The notes below the pieces were generated by a model. It had not been told where the DNA came from. It was given only the letters and a program-made list of their open reading frames with translations, and did no database searches. 64,000 nt of DNA from Phaeoceros laevis (lineage: Eukaryota; Anthocerotophyta; Anthocerotopsida; Notothyladales). A program made the position numbers and the translations under genes. The DNA lies in NCBI GenBank assembly GCA_049999765.1, contig JBNGIQ010009372.1, positions 252,553-316,552 on the forward strand, read 5' to 3'. Shown here piece after piece: positions 32,613-46,030 of the stretch (its first letter is position 1; each line of letters opens with the position of its first letter).

Positions 32613-32712
32613 NNNNNNNNNNNNNNNNNNNNNNNNNNNNNNNNNNNNNNNNNNNNNNNNNNNNNNNNNNNNNNNNNNNNNNNNNNNNNNNNNNNNNNNN
32701 NNNNNNNNNNNN
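32613..32712. other. assembly gap (100 N)
   Basis: Exactly 100 Ns; placeholder for unknown length. It may interrupt the promoter/leader of the DUF3511 gene. Confidence 0.98.
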
Positions 32713-33204
32713 GGGCGGGCAGCTGCAGCGCAGGCAGGCAGGCAGGCTATGCCACTTTCTACCTCCGCAACGGCAATCTTGGCTTCCCGCCGGCGGTTGT
32801 TGTGAGCGGGCTCGATCGGCAAAGAGAGCGCTCCAGATTTTCGGTTGCGGATCCGGCTTCATCATTTCCATCACATCCCACGGCACGGGGAAGCCGGGCG
32901 TTGCTGCTGTATCCTCTCGGGGCCTCCGGTTGAGATCTTCTTGGCCCGCGGCCCGGCCGTTTGTTCGTTTGTTGTTTGCCACATCGGATCAATTGGTGGA
33001 GCGGACATCCCGGATCGATGAGCCTCTAGCTAGCTAGCTAGCTGCTCAACTTCTGCCTGGCAGAGGCGCCTCGGCGGAGCTTAGAGGAACTGTTAGCATC
33101 TTACAGATTTCTCGGCATCACGCGGTCAGCCTAGGATTTTGCTTTACCGGCCTGCTACTCCGGAGGCGTCATCGCATTCTTCATCCTCCTGTGAGCTCCA
33201 AGTG
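32713..33204. other. leader region of DUF3511 gene with (CTAG)n
   Basis: Contains a short CAGG run after the gap (about 32728-32745) and a (CTAG)n microsatellite at 33026-33043. Probably promoter/5' UTR. Confidence 0.35.
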
Positions 33205-33438
33205 ATGGCGGAAAGAAGCCAGAGTGTGAAATATGACTCGGCTCGAAAGGAACGGCCCTACTACCACAAGAGCCGCAGCACCAACAGCTGGGCGTTGCAA
33301 GACCCCGAGCTCAAACGGAAAAAGCGGGTGGCTTCCTACAAGGTCTTCGCCGTGGAGGGCAAAGTGAAGCACTCCTTCCGCAGCAGCTTCCGCTGGATCA
33401 AGGACAAGTACATCGAGATGAGATACGGCTGGTGGTGA
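33205..33438 (+). CDS. small DUF3511 protein
   Basis: A single-exon 77-aa basic protein. The segment from residue ~26 (NSWALQDPELKRKKRVASYK) to the end (WIKDKYIEMRYGWW) matches the plant DUF3511 family, whose members share the RKKRVASYK core, a VEGKVK-S-R-SFRW stretch and the terminal YGWW. The function of the family is unknown. No signal peptide or membrane segment. The start was taken at 33205 because it is the first ATG in the frame and homology begins shortly after. No adjacent gene suggests a role. Confidence 0.85.
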   Translation: MAERSQSVKYDSARKERPYYHKSRSTNSWALQDPELKRKKRVASYKVFAVEGKVKHSFRSSFRWIKDKYIEMRYGWW

Positions 33439-35453
33439 ACAACTTCCCTCCCTATCCCCCCAAATGTAACTTCGCCCATTTTCTCATGGACAAGGGTAGG
33501 GGTGAGACGTCAAATTGCAACAGGTGCTCTTATTACTTCGTGGATGCATCTTTCCAGAGTGCTCCTGGAGACCGGCTGGTTCAGCCAGGACGAGTGCTAC
33601 TGGGAAGCCGCTCCGATCCGAGCTATAACATCCGCCTCCAGCATGATCTAGGGCGCACTACCTTCTGTATCCCCTGCAGCTGGGCTGGATCCCCAGCCAC
33701 ATTCGTCTGCTCTTCATACTCAGATACCTCCTTGCGTTGCAGTCCGTTACTCGTAGGCAGTGATGAGGAGGCAGAAGCTGGGATGTAACCCTTAGCTTCT
33801 GTTTTCTGTTTGCTATCTCCTTTTGTGACCACATCTTTGTTTTCCGATCACTTTGGGCCTACTAGGGTGTGATGTTGAGGCAGACCCTAGCTAGTACCAG
33901 CTTGCTTATGTACGTCGCTTCTTCCAGTGTGATTGCCAAAGCTTTGGCGTGTTGTGTCCACCATGTCCTGTCCGGAGGCTTGCATTAACACTCCGCATCA
34001 CATGCCTGCTGGAACATCCCCACAGAATGCTCAAACTTGGCTATCATACTGTACACGAGACCTGTAGGTGGATTACGGCCCACACAACTAACGTTAGCAA
34101 GCCTAACGGCTAAGTGCAGATTCTCACCGTGTGCTGTTGCAATTGACTGGCTGTAGAATGCTTAGGTTAAAGACTTTCATGGGGATCACTAAACCTCAGA
34201 TTGTATCACTTCCACGCTTTTGCACGAATTCAGCTTGCTTTCGGGCGTAGCTAATCGCAGCATGAAAATCTGTTATACAAAATAGCATACCATTTTCTCA
34301 CTTTTAAAACATCTTGTGCTTAACAGGATGAAAATCTATGTGAATCATTTTGCAAAGAACATGTTCAACCCAGCTAGTAAATTTCTCATGATTGCACAAT
34401 AGATCGAAATAAAGACATTGAGCTGTTTGCTTGGAACGGAACCTATTTTGTGTAACCAAGAAACACAATCACTATTATCAAATTATCATCACACGTTCCA
34501 TAAAACATGTATAGCTAGGAGTAGATTGCATATGCATTCTTCCAAAAGTATCATGTGTATCCTCTATGCATAAAAAGTATCATGCCATGAACGCTATTGA
34601 GAAAATTTTGGATGACATGGATGAGGATGGTGCCGATGTGGAAGGCCACGGATCAAGATGAGGATACTGAGGGCATGGGTGATGACACATATGACATGGA
34701 CAATGATGAGGATGAGCTTGAATTACCTGCTCCCAAATGCCATAAGTATGAAAGGCTTTAGAAGATGCCTCCAACTTGCCTACTCATGTTATTCGTAGGA
34801 GGGGTTGTCATTCTTGACCTGGCTTCCATTGTAAAAAGTCACAAGAAAAAAAAGTCAAATTTCATAGCTCACTAAAAACTAGTGTGATCTAAATTAACTA
34901 ATCATGATGATTATATGATGCTCATGAAACTTTGATCTTCTTGTAGGCCAAGTGGAGCACATAGTATTGATATTGATTTGCTTCTATGTTGTGAGGAACA
35001 TTGACTAGACTATCTCAGCATCTATCAACTCTCATCTCGTCAAGAATAACATAGCTTGTTTCTCGAGGGCACATAAGTCAACTTGTTTATGATCCCCGGA
35101 ATAGGCAAGGCACACAAGTCAACTTGTTTATGATCGCTGGAATAGGCAGGGCACGAGGTTTGTATTTAGATCCGGATGGTAACCTCCCAAATGAAACTAA
35201 AATGAGGATGTAGTAGTAGTAGTAGAAATGGTCAAGCTAACCGATGCCACATGAGAATCGAGCACGCCGACACCTTGGTGAGCACTAGGTAGATCGGTGG
35301 TCTTTACATTGCAGGCAGGCGTACCTCCCTTTTCCCAGCATACCTCCCTTTCCCAGCACCTAGCTGAATGGAGGATGCACACACGATCTTATCTTGTAAG
35401 AAACAACAAGGCTTGTTTCTAGAGGGTACACAGTTCCACCCGAAAAAATACAA
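33439..35453. other. AT-rich intergenic region
   Basis: No coding or RNA gene supported. A GAT/GAG-rich low-complexity patch lies at about 34590-34720 and a near-duplicate of ~40 bp (AAGTCAACTTGTTTATGATC) recurs at about 35066 and 35118. Confidence 0.4.
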
Positions 35454-35458
35454 CTATT

Positions 35459-35653
35459 TATCACGAAGCCTGTCGAAACCCCCACTTAGGGTTTCGTGAT
35501 TTGGATTAAATAAGCGTAAACTGGCAGGTAAGTACGTCCTCGTTCGACCGTCCTAATCGTGAAATTCGTGCCTGCCACCTATCTGCTACGTCGACCTGAT
35601 TAACTAGTAGCTAGACCCCTTTTTACACTGATATTTATACTAATACCATGACA
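35459..35653 (-). repeat. 3' LTR of the chromovirus
   Basis: 195 bp; pairs with 40567-40761 with six substitutions, five of them transitions. In sense orientation it starts TGTCATGG and ends CGTGATA. A short hairpin-forming inverted repeat (TCACGAAGCC/GGGTTTCGTGA) is near the end. Confidence 0.95.
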
Positions 35654-35654
35654 A

Positions 35655-38600
35655 CTACTCGGGGGGGGGTGAGGCCTCGTCCTCGAGGCCAGGGATGGCA
35701 TGAACTCGAGCATAGTCATCAAGTGCGCTGCAGTCATTGACAGTACTTAGGGGCTCCCAAGTGGCGTCCTCAACGGGGTAGCCCCTCCACAACACGAGAA
35801 ACTGTAACTGGCGGCGTCGTACGCGATGTTGCAAAATGCGTTCCACTTCAAACTCCTGCTGCCCATCAACAAGAATTGGTGGTGGTCGAGGTGGTGGTGT
35901 TCCCTTGTATCCCCTAAGCAACGAAACATGAAAAACAGGGTGACAGTTAAAAGTAGAAGGGAGCTGAAGACGATAAGCAACATGGCCGACCTGTTCCAGA
36001 ATGCGAAATGGACCTATCCAGCGATCTGCAAGTTTCCTGCTGCCCATATCAAGGTGCAAGTAACGGGTAGAAAGAAGCACCAAGTCCCCAGGCTGATAGG
36101 TGATGTCCTTGCGGTGCTTGTTGGCTTGTTGGCGCTGGCGATTCTGAGCTTCTCTATCTAGAGCATGGGCCCGGGCCTGTTGTAAAATGTCAGCCCGAAG
36201 TTGCAAAAAATCCTGTGCTGCTGGAACACGCTGGGCAGCTGTGATAGGAACATCAAGTAACGTCCGTGGGTGCTGAAAAGCATTCATATAAAATGGGGTC
36301 ACCTGAGTTGCTGAACTGACCGCATTATTATGTGCGAATTCAACCAAATACAAGTAGTCCGACCAATCCTGCTGCCGAGTACTGATGAAGGCACGCAACA
36401 TATCCTCTGCCTCCTGGTTAACGCGCTCGGTACTCCCATCTGATTCTGGATGATAGGCTGTAGAAAGCCAAATCTTAGTATCAAGTCCTTTAAACAAAGC
36501 CCCCCAAAAGTTAGACGTGAAACGAGTATCTCTATCGCTAATCAAAGACCGAGGGAGGCCATGTAGCCGATAGACCTCCTTAAGAAACAATTTTGCAGCT
36601 TCCACTGCTGTACAGGTTTCAGTAGTGGGTGTCATATGCACCATCCTGCTAAGCTTATCAACAAAAACCAAGATGGCATTGTAGCCCTTTGACATGGGTA
36701 AGCCAACAATAAAGTCAAGCGAGACTTGCTCCCAAGGTTCAAGAGGGACAGGAAGAGGCTGAAGTAAACCTGCTGCTCGCTGCCGACTAGGCTTAGTGCG
36801 TTGGCAGACATCACACTGTAATACAAAGTCTCTGATGTCCCGATGCATGGTTCTCCAGAAGTATGTGCGTTCCATCAACTCGGTAGTGCGATGGACTCCT
36901 TGGTGCCCTGCTGAAGGCGTGTTATGAGCTTCCTGCAATAACGTTAAACGAACATGTGGTAGGTTAGGCACAAAGAGTCTGTTCTTCCAATAAAATAACC
37001 CGTCTGCTGCCTGTTTCCAGTCCCGCTGACCAGCCTGAATTGCTTTACGAGCTGTACGAGCTTCCTGGTCAATATCCAAAGCTACTAGTATTTCTGTCCT
37101 CCACTCTGCATGCTGCTGTAACACTACCTGCATATTGTTAACTACAACCCTACTTAAGGCATCAGCTGCCTTATTGTCATCTCCCTTTTTATACTTGACA
37201 ACAAAGTCATACTGCTAAAAATACTCAAGCCAACGTGCTTGCTTTCGAGATAGAAGTGGCTGGGTTTGTAGAAATACCAGAGGTGAATGATCCGTCTCAA
37301 GAGTAAATTTCGACCCCTCTACGTAACAGCACCACTGTTTGAGAGCTAACACTTGTGCTAGTGTTTCTTTTTCGTGAGTAGCCCAGTTGAGCTCCGATCC
37401 TTTCAATTTCTTGCTGAAATAGGCCACTGGCTGCAATCCATGTCCGGTATCTTGTTGTAAAACCGCACCTACTGCCATGTCTGAAGCATCTATGGCAATC
37501 ATGAAAGGAAATTCCATGTTAGGATAAGCTAAAACCGGTGTGCTGCTAAGTGCATCCTTGAGCAATTGAAATGCGTGCTGTTGCTCGGCCTACCACTGCC
37601 AGGGCTGTTTGTCCTGTAGAAGGAAAGTCAAGGGAGCTGCCTTATGGGTAAAGTGCTCAACGAACTTCCCATAGTAGGAAGCAAGACCCAAAAAAGATTG
37701 TAAGTCCCGGAGACAAGTAGGCTGGGGCCATTCCTTAACCACAGCAATCTTGGCAGGATCAACACGGATTCCGTTGTGATAAACTATATGGCCCAAATAC
37801 TCAATGGATGTAACAAAAAACTCACATTTGGGGAGTTGGGCATACAGCTGATGTGCTCTGAGTCTATCAAAGACTTGCTGAAGCTGCTGCAAATGCTCTG
37901 CTTTTGTTTTGCTATAGATCAAGACATCGTCCAAATAGACCAATACACCATGACCCAGCAAATCCCCAAAAACATCGTTCATCAACATTTGAAAGGTAGC
38001 TGGAGCTTTGGTCATCCCGAAACTCATAACAAGCCACTCGTTGTGGCCGTACTTGGTATTAAATGTCGTTTTCTCTATGTCATCTAGTGCCACGCGGATT
38101 TGGTGGTAGCCTGCAGCCAGGTCAATCTTAGAGAAAAAACATGCTCCAATCAATTGTTCTAGAAGCTCGTCAATTCTGGGGAGGGGAAAGCCATTCCTCT
38201 TTGTAATACTATTTAGTCCACGGTAGTCTATACACATTCGTAGCTTGCCGTTTTTCTTCCTGCTAAACAGTATGGGAGCGCCATAAGGAGATTTGGATGG
38301 ACGGATATAACCTTTTTGTAGAAGCTCCTCGGTTTGGCGTCGTGCCTCAGCCAACTCAAGGGGTGACATACGAAATGCTGGCCGATATGGTGGCTTATGT
38401 GTACCTGGCAATAACTCAATACGATGATCGACCTCTCGGTGAGGTGGTAATCCAGGTGGCAAGCCATCGACCAGAACATCTCTGTTAGCATCAATGAGAC
38501 GCTGCAAATCAGGATCCGTGGACTTACCTGGAGTAGTCGGTAGGCTGATACCAGTCAGTCTTTCCTTGATCAAGAAGAGAAGCGTTTCTGTTCCTCGTTG

Positions 38601-39116
38601 TTTTAAATCTCTGCGTATAGTTTTTATGGACACCTGCTGGATAGTAACTTGTGGTTTCGCATTCAGTTTGCACAAGCCCTCTGCTCTGACAACCAACTGC
38701 TCACGTCCAAAAGTTAGAAGGAGTTCCCGCGTACTCCAGGTTATTGCTGGATCATGTTGTTTTAACCATGGCATGCCTAGGATAGCATCGTAATCATCCT
38801 TTAACTCAGTAACTGTAAATACCATGCTTGATAAGAATCGACCAATACGAAGATTTACCCGTTTGCTGAGTGTGGCTGGAGTAGTATTCCGTGTTCCATT
38901 TGCCATGTCGACTTCTCCACATTCCTTCTGAGTATCCACCTGCAATTCCTTTGCAAGTTTCCTGGATAGGAAGTTACTACTAGCACCACAGTCTATCAAC
39001 ACTCGGCATAGTCTTCCATTTATCTTGGCGCGGATTTTGAACAAATCACAGACTTCCATCTCGTCTACTTTACTTGTGACTGCTACAGTGGGATGTATTA
39101 CTTCCCCAGTCGCCAT
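35655..39116 (-). pseudogene. chromovirus pol: PR-RT-RNaseH-INT-chromodomain
   Basis: In sense order: aspartic protease with VLIDCGASSNFLS; reverse transcriptase with the active-site YLDDVLIYS and the MSFGMTKAPATFQ block; RNase H with IDASDMAVGAVLQQ and HEKETLAQVLALKQW; integrase with an HHCC zinc finger (final pair CDVC) and catalytic residues in LDFIVGLP and ISDRDTRF; and a C-terminal chromodomain with VERILQHRVRRRQLQFLVLW and GYPVEDATWEP. Two in-frame TAG codons interrupt it, at 37590-37592 (before RNase H, in a WQW-AEQQHAF context) and 37215-37217 (LEYF-QYDF). The terminal stop, also TAG, sits one base inside the 3' LTR edge. Start ATG at 39116 is in the -1 phase relative to gag. Confidence 0.93.
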
Positions 39117-39121
39117 CCCAG

Positions 39122-40279
39122 CTACGCCTGGGGATTTTCGTTTCCCTGCCCTTCAGATCCTTCAAGCGCATCACCTGTCTTAAGCTGACAAGGGCATACT
39201 TCTGCTGTGTTCACCTGACGAGATTGCCAGCGTTGCTGATTGCCTCCTGCAGTCAAGGCTCCTCGTCCTCGTCCCCTGCCACGCCCTACACCTGATGCTG
39301 GCCTAGGACATGCCGGTGGTTTAGTACAATTAGAGGCTCGATGCCCCCATTCACCACAATTAAAACAGTTGCCAGAAAATTCAACAGCACCAAGTTCCAT
39401 GGGGGTGGCACCCCCAGAATTAGTAGTTGGCTGCTTGCGTGTGTTCCAGCCTGACCAGTTCCATGACCTGGTACCATATAACAACGCCTCTGTCCTCTCG
39501 GCAATCAAGATAGCTTCGTGCAACGTGGATGGTATCCTAATCTGCACCTCCCTCTGAATAGCATTCTTCAAACCATCCTTATACTTGTCAATTTTTTCAT
39601 CCTCCGGCATGTCAAGTATGCTCAAAATGATGTCCAAAAATTCAGTTGTGTAGGTTGCTACATACCTGCGTTGAAAAGTGCGTTTGAGTTTGTCCCGTGC
39701 AACCAACCTGCTCTCAATCGGCACAAACTGTGCTCGTATATTCGCCAGGAATTCTTCCAGTGTATCGATTCGTGGCACCACTCCACGCGCAACTTGTGAC
39801 TCCCGGTGAATCCACCATGACAGCGCTGCCCCTTTAATCGAAGTTGTAGCCAGCACCACTTGATTAGCTACAGGAATTGCTCGGAGATACATGTAAACAC
39901 GAACCTGATGAATCCACTGTTCGATTATGGCTGGATCTCTCTTTCCGTCATACGGTTCAGGTGCTTTGGCTTTCAAAATCGTTGCTCCTATCTGTGCGTC
40001 CGCCACCACTGGTGCGACCACCTATTGCACAGCCGCCTACTGGGCCGCAGCAGCTTGCAGAGTAACGGCTTGCCATTCAGTGGTCGCCCGGGCCATGGCT
40101 GTCTGCTGCGCCACAGCCTCCTGCGCTGCTGCCGCTTGTGCCCCAGTGGCCTCCTGCTGCTGCTGGATTATTGACTCCAGCTCTGCAATCCTGGCTTTGC
40201 GGACCGCCAACACTCTCAACGCTTCAGCAATATCAGCCGACAGGGGGTTCTGCTCGGCTTCCGGCGCAAAATCGCCCAT
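39122..40279 (-). pseudogene. chromovirus gag with two in-frame TAG codons
   Basis: Begins MGDFAPEAEQ at 40279 with an Ala/Gln-rich coiled-coil-like leader, then a capsid-like domain (APEPYDGKRDPAIIEQWIHQ, GAALSWWIHRE) and a CCHC zinc knuckle (CFNCGEWGHRASNC) followed by a Gly/Arg-rich tail. Two TAG codons five codons apart (40037-40039 and 40022-40024) interrupt it in an AAAQ-AAVQ repeat context where CAG (Gln) would be expected. The frame is otherwise open to a TAG at 39122. Confidence 0.9.
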
Positions 40280-40552
40280 GTCCCTAGCGCTGTACCGCTA
40301 CAGCTCCCACACACCACTTCTCATGCAACTGTGCAATCAACACCCCGGCCCAACGCACACACTCGTGATAGTGAAATAGCAATGCAAGCACATTCAATAA
40401 GTGATCCTGCCCGGGTGGATACGCTTCTGTTGATCGTCGCAACAACACAGCATGTACTGCTGGATTTGGCGCAAGTATGGGTACTCCCCAGGGTCTCAGT
40501 TGCTGGTGTCGGTCACCATTCATCGGGGTGATCGCCGCATACCGGCAGATCG

Positions 40553-40564
40553 GCTCTGATACCA
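40553..40564 (-). other. primer-binding site (initiator tRNA-Met type)
   Basis: In sense orientation TGGTATCAGAGC, two bases inside the 5' LTR; this is the standard plant PBS complementary to the 3' end of initiator tRNA-Met. Confidence 0.92.
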
Positions 40565-40566
40565 GT

Positions 40567-40761
40567 TATCACGAAGCCTGTCGAAACCCCCGCTTAGGGT
40601 TTCGTGATTTGGATTAAATAAGCGTAAACTGGCAGTTAAGTACGTCCTCATTCGACCGTCCTAATCGTGAAATTCGTGCCTGCCACCTGTCTGCTACGTC
40701 GACCTGATTAACTAGTAGCTAGACCCCTTTTTACACTGATATTTACACTAATACCGTGACA
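40567..40761 (-). repeat. 5' LTR of the chromovirus
   Basis: 195 bp; sense start TGTCACGG, end CGTGATA. Followed outward by the CTATT target duplicate. Confidence 0.95.
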
Positions 40762-40766
40762 CTATT

Positions 40767-41503
40767 GCTCTCGTAAATCATACTATGTCGACCATATCAC
40801 AAAATAATTTCATTACAATATTTAGCATGAGCGAGACCAAAGACAATCCATGGATCCATATTATTTTGGAGATACTTTACTCATTTACTCTCATATTATG
40901 TTGAAGATAATCTGCTCTTTTGCTCTCAGGCACGGAAGCAGAAAACAATATTGTGTTTCCCACAAGATCACAATTTAATAGGAGCCCAGTGAGTGAGGTC
41001 TCCCTTACAATTCTTTCTTCGTAATTATTCTAAACACGCTCTACAAGAATTTTCTGCTCACCATAATTAACTCATGAAGGTTCACATATGTAATACACCT
41101 TGATTACACTATATCAGAAATAGGGGGATTGTTTTACGACTTCATCTCAATCTCCGACCATGTATGTTTAGGTCACCTCAAATCTATGCTCGCAATATGA
41201 TGAATGTCATAATCATAACTCACTTTTGAAACCTGACCCATTCAACCAAAATTTACTTTAGCAAAGTAACTCCAACCCTACATCATCCACATACTTTTTG
41301 AATTGCTTAAAAAGTATTAACCGAGCCCTAAGGACTTAAGCTAAACCTCATTCCTTAAAACCTCCATATGCACCTATGAATAACTATATAAGTATGTGCA
41401 CCTTGAAGTTTATATTATCCTTTGACTTGGTTTGTTTTTTTGTCCAAGTGTTGCGCTTGCATTCATTGACAAGGTTTATTATCATAAAGTTTTTGAGAAG
41501 AAA
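40767..41503. other. AT-rich spacer, nothing recognised
   Basis: No gene features; may contain the dead promoter of the RING remnant. Confidence 0.35.
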
Positions 41504-42112
41504 ATGACTGATCGTGATCTAAGCTCAGTAGGTAGTAATGCATTATTGGATCAAGATGGTGCTAGCCATGGTCAAGATGGTGCTAGGCATGGTCGTGATG
41601 AAATACATGGTATGAATTCGACCCAGAGACAACGTCATGGTTCCCCAAGATATGAACATGTTGTGTCTAGCTTGCGACACATTCTACAACAGACAATGCC
41701 TAATGAAAGATCTGATCGAGCAACATATCTCCGATGTCTATCAACAAGATTTTCTAGCCAGTAAACTTTTATGGGGCAAACTTTTATAGGCTTTTTGCTT
41801 CGTGAGTTTATAGAGGATATAGGAGTTGATCTCTTACTGGAGCTCCAACAGGAACTAGAGCTCGAATTAGTAGCAAATTCGACTGCCTCCAAGGTGGGAC
41901 GTGACCGTTACTACACATTACCAATTATTGAGTACAAGCTCGATGCCTGTCGAGAATCATGAGAAGAGTATGCGATTTGTTTAAATGAATTCCTCGATGG
42001 TGAACAATTCAGAGTTCTTCCATGTGGACATCACTTCCACAAAATGTGCATAGACGAATGGTTGGATATGCACAAAGTGAAATGCCCTTACTGTAGATCT
42101 CAAATTTTATGA
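41504..42112 (+). pseudogene. RING-H2 finger (E3 ligase-like) remnant
   Basis: One reading phase runs from ATG 41504 to TGA 42110, interrupted by TAA at 41762 and TGA at about 41960. The C-terminal part is clearly a RING-H2 finger (AICLNEFLDGEQFRVLPCGH, HFHKMCIDEWLDMHKVKCPY, CRSQIL), which would bind two zinc ions and an E2 enzyme. The first zinc ligand pair is damaged: the expected Cys-x-x-Cys reads Tyr-Ala-Ile-Cys, directly after the TGA. With two stops and a lost ligand this is a decayed gene. It lies between two retroelements. No introns are visible, so it may be a retrocopy. Confidence 0.7.
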
Positions 42113-42600
42113 AATTAGCAAGCTTGCAGCACTAGTACTTGTACTTATAGGAATAGTATGTGTTAGAACATGGTTGTAAATATTGTGAAATTTAATTCCT
42201 ATGTGTTGATATTTGACTGATGGTGGAATTGAACTCTTGTCTATTAGTTTTTTTTTAACATTTGTATTATTTGCTAGAACAATTAAGTACTTTACAACAA
42301 TACAATGCCCATAACGGGCGCTTACCTTTAAAAAGGACATGGGGACCTTTTTGGTTATGGACTCTACACATTATTCTACCACAAGTTGACGACCTCTTAA
42401 CGTAATATTTTGTAACCTCTTAAAGAGCATTAGTTAACAACAATGTCTTAACCATAAGTTTTTGTAAAGCAAGTACTTAAGTTATCTATTCCTTAAAGGG
42501 GAATCTAAAATATATGGTGGTTAATGGGCCATCCATCAACTTTAATCTATCCTTTGCACTTCATCACTCACCGCTGAAACAATTACCCATTAATGTCTAA
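42113..42600. other. AT-rich spacer
   Basis: No features supported. Confidence 0.35.
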
Positions 42601-44005
42601 AACAAGACTTGCCAAACCCTAGCCCGTATGGGCTCGCGTGGTTTACTTAAGAATCTACTTAACTGCAGTTTTACAGGGAGTTCATTCGACCGCCTACTTA
42701 ACTGCTACCTCTGTGCCATGTCATCTACAACTAGCTCTTATGTAACGGGTTATAGCTTAGCGTGTTCTGTGACTACTACTTCGCCAGAGGAGAGGCTTCG
42801 TCCTCGAAGCTTGGAATGTGATGCGTGCGAGCGTAAACATTGATTTTCTTACATTCCTAGAGTTGCTTGAAGGGTTCCCCGGTGTCTTCCTCCGAAGGAT
42901 AGCCATGCCATCTGACGAGAAATTGGAGTTGCCTACGATAAAACATATGCTTGAGGATGCGCTCCACCTGAAATTCTTCAGCGCCATCAACGAGGACTGA
43001 CGGGGGGCGAGCTGGCGGAACACCTCTGTACAATTTTCACAAGGAAACATGAAACACCGGATGAATATGCATGAAGGGGGGCAGGAGGTTGAAATGTGAC
43101 AGGGCGACGATGTTTGTCGACATACTGCTTCTGACGATTCTGAGCCTGCACTGCTATGTCCCTTGCTTGCTGAAGTATTGTTGCTCAAAGCTGTAAAAAG
43201 TCTTCCGCTGCAGGCACACGAGAAGCTGCTGAAATGGGAGCACCCAGCAATGTCCGAAGGTGTTGAAGGATATTAATGAAGAACGGAGTTACCCTTGTGG
43301 AGGCATTGGTCGCATTTTTGTGGGCGAACTTCACAAGATATAAACAATCAGCCCAATCCTCTTGCAACAGTTGTCCTTAGTGTCTGCACCAACCGGCTTC
43401 TCTCTCGCGACAATCTTACTCTCCAAGGGCACGAACTGTCCTTGACCTCCTTAAGGAATTCTTCCAGCGTGCTTAATGCGGGTACCTCTCCTACTGCTAC
43501 TTGTGCTTCACGCTGGAGCCACCATGACAAGGCGGCGCTTCAAGACGGTTGTGGCCAGCTCAACCTGGCTGGTCCATGGCACCGCCCTCAAACTCATGTA
43601 CCCACTGCTTCACCTGAACCTGGTCCCTCTTCCCGTCGTATTGGTCCGGTTCTCTCGCTTTCACAGGCACCTCAGCAGTGTGCGCCTGGGCTGCACCCGC
43701 CACTAGAGCCACCGCTTGTTCCAGAGCTGCCTGCTGGGCCGCAGCCATCTGCTGGGTCGCGATTTGTTGCGCTACTGCTTGCTGTGCCGCGGGGGCCTGT
43801 TGAATGATCGCAACCTGTTGAGCTGCCACCGCCTGCTGGTCGGCAACGAACTTGGCTGTCGTCACACCCTCTGTTGCCGCCCTGGCGGCTTCCAACACTC
43901 TTGTCGCCGCAGCGACTCCTCCAACTGTGCAATTTGGGCTTCCCACTCAAGCAGCTGAAGTGTCCTCTCCATGTCCGCGGGAAGGTTTACGTCCACCTCA
44001 CGGTG
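42601..44005 (-). mobile_element. internally deleted Ty3 chromovirus fragment (gag-integrase)
   Basis: A second, older chromovirus copy in the same orientation. About 42601-42772 resembles the 195-bp LTR of the neighbour in degenerate form (shared ATTCGACCG and the following motif order). 42773-43020 encodes a chromodomain tail (VERILKHMFYRRQLQFLVRW, HGYPSEEDTGEP) and 43185-43367 an integrase piece (DWADCLYLVKFAHKNA). From about 43380 upward the frame is gag (WWLQREAQVAVGEVP, REPDQYDGKRDQVQ, an Ala/Gln-rich leader starting near 43970). Protease, reverse transcriptase and RNase H are missing, so integrase abuts gag through an internal deletion at about 43350-43390. No 5' LTR found. Confidence 0.75.
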
Positions 44006-44085
44006 GGAATTTGACCGGTTTGAAAAAAAAAATTTGCCCTTTTTAGTTTGGGGTAATCCGGTTGAGGGTAAACCATTTAAACGAT

Positions 44086-44157
44086 TTGAAAATTTTTAAA
44101 TGGTTTGACCCCTTAATGCCGTTGAAAATTTTTAAATGGTTTGACCCCTTAATGCGG
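44086..44157. repeat. 36-bp tandem duplication
   Basis: Two adjacent 36-bp copies (44086-44121, 44122-44157) beginning TTGAAAATTTTTAAATGG, differing near the last bases. An inverted pair AAACCATTTAAA / TTTAAATGGTTT overlaps the first copy. Confidence 0.85.

Positions 44158-46030
<1,873 letters not shown>

Larger units (their letters stand above)
35459..40761 (-). mobile_element. Ty3-type LTR retrotransposon (chromovirus), nearly intact
   Basis: A 5303-bp element on the minus strand, flanked by the direct target duplication CTATT (35454-35458 and 40762-40766). LTRs are 195 bp each and differ at 6 positions. Internal order in the sense direction is PBS, gag, protease, reverse transcriptase, RNase H, integrase, chromodomain, which defines a plant chromovirus. 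Coding capacity is interrupted by four in-frame TAG codons (40037, 40022, 37590, 37215) but has no obvious frameshift inside gag or pol, so it is young but inactive as read. Gag and pol lie in different phases. Confidence 0.95.

Noticed and set aside
33432-33788. 118-codon frame after the DUF3511 gene
   Set aside because: Starts at its stop codon, no domain; likely 3' UTR.
35655-40279. TAG codons in the retroelement corrected by U-to-C RNA editing
   Set aside because: Tempting because a KP-type PPR is nearby, but plant U-to-C editing acts in organelles and this is a nuclear element; CHG deamination explains it more simply.
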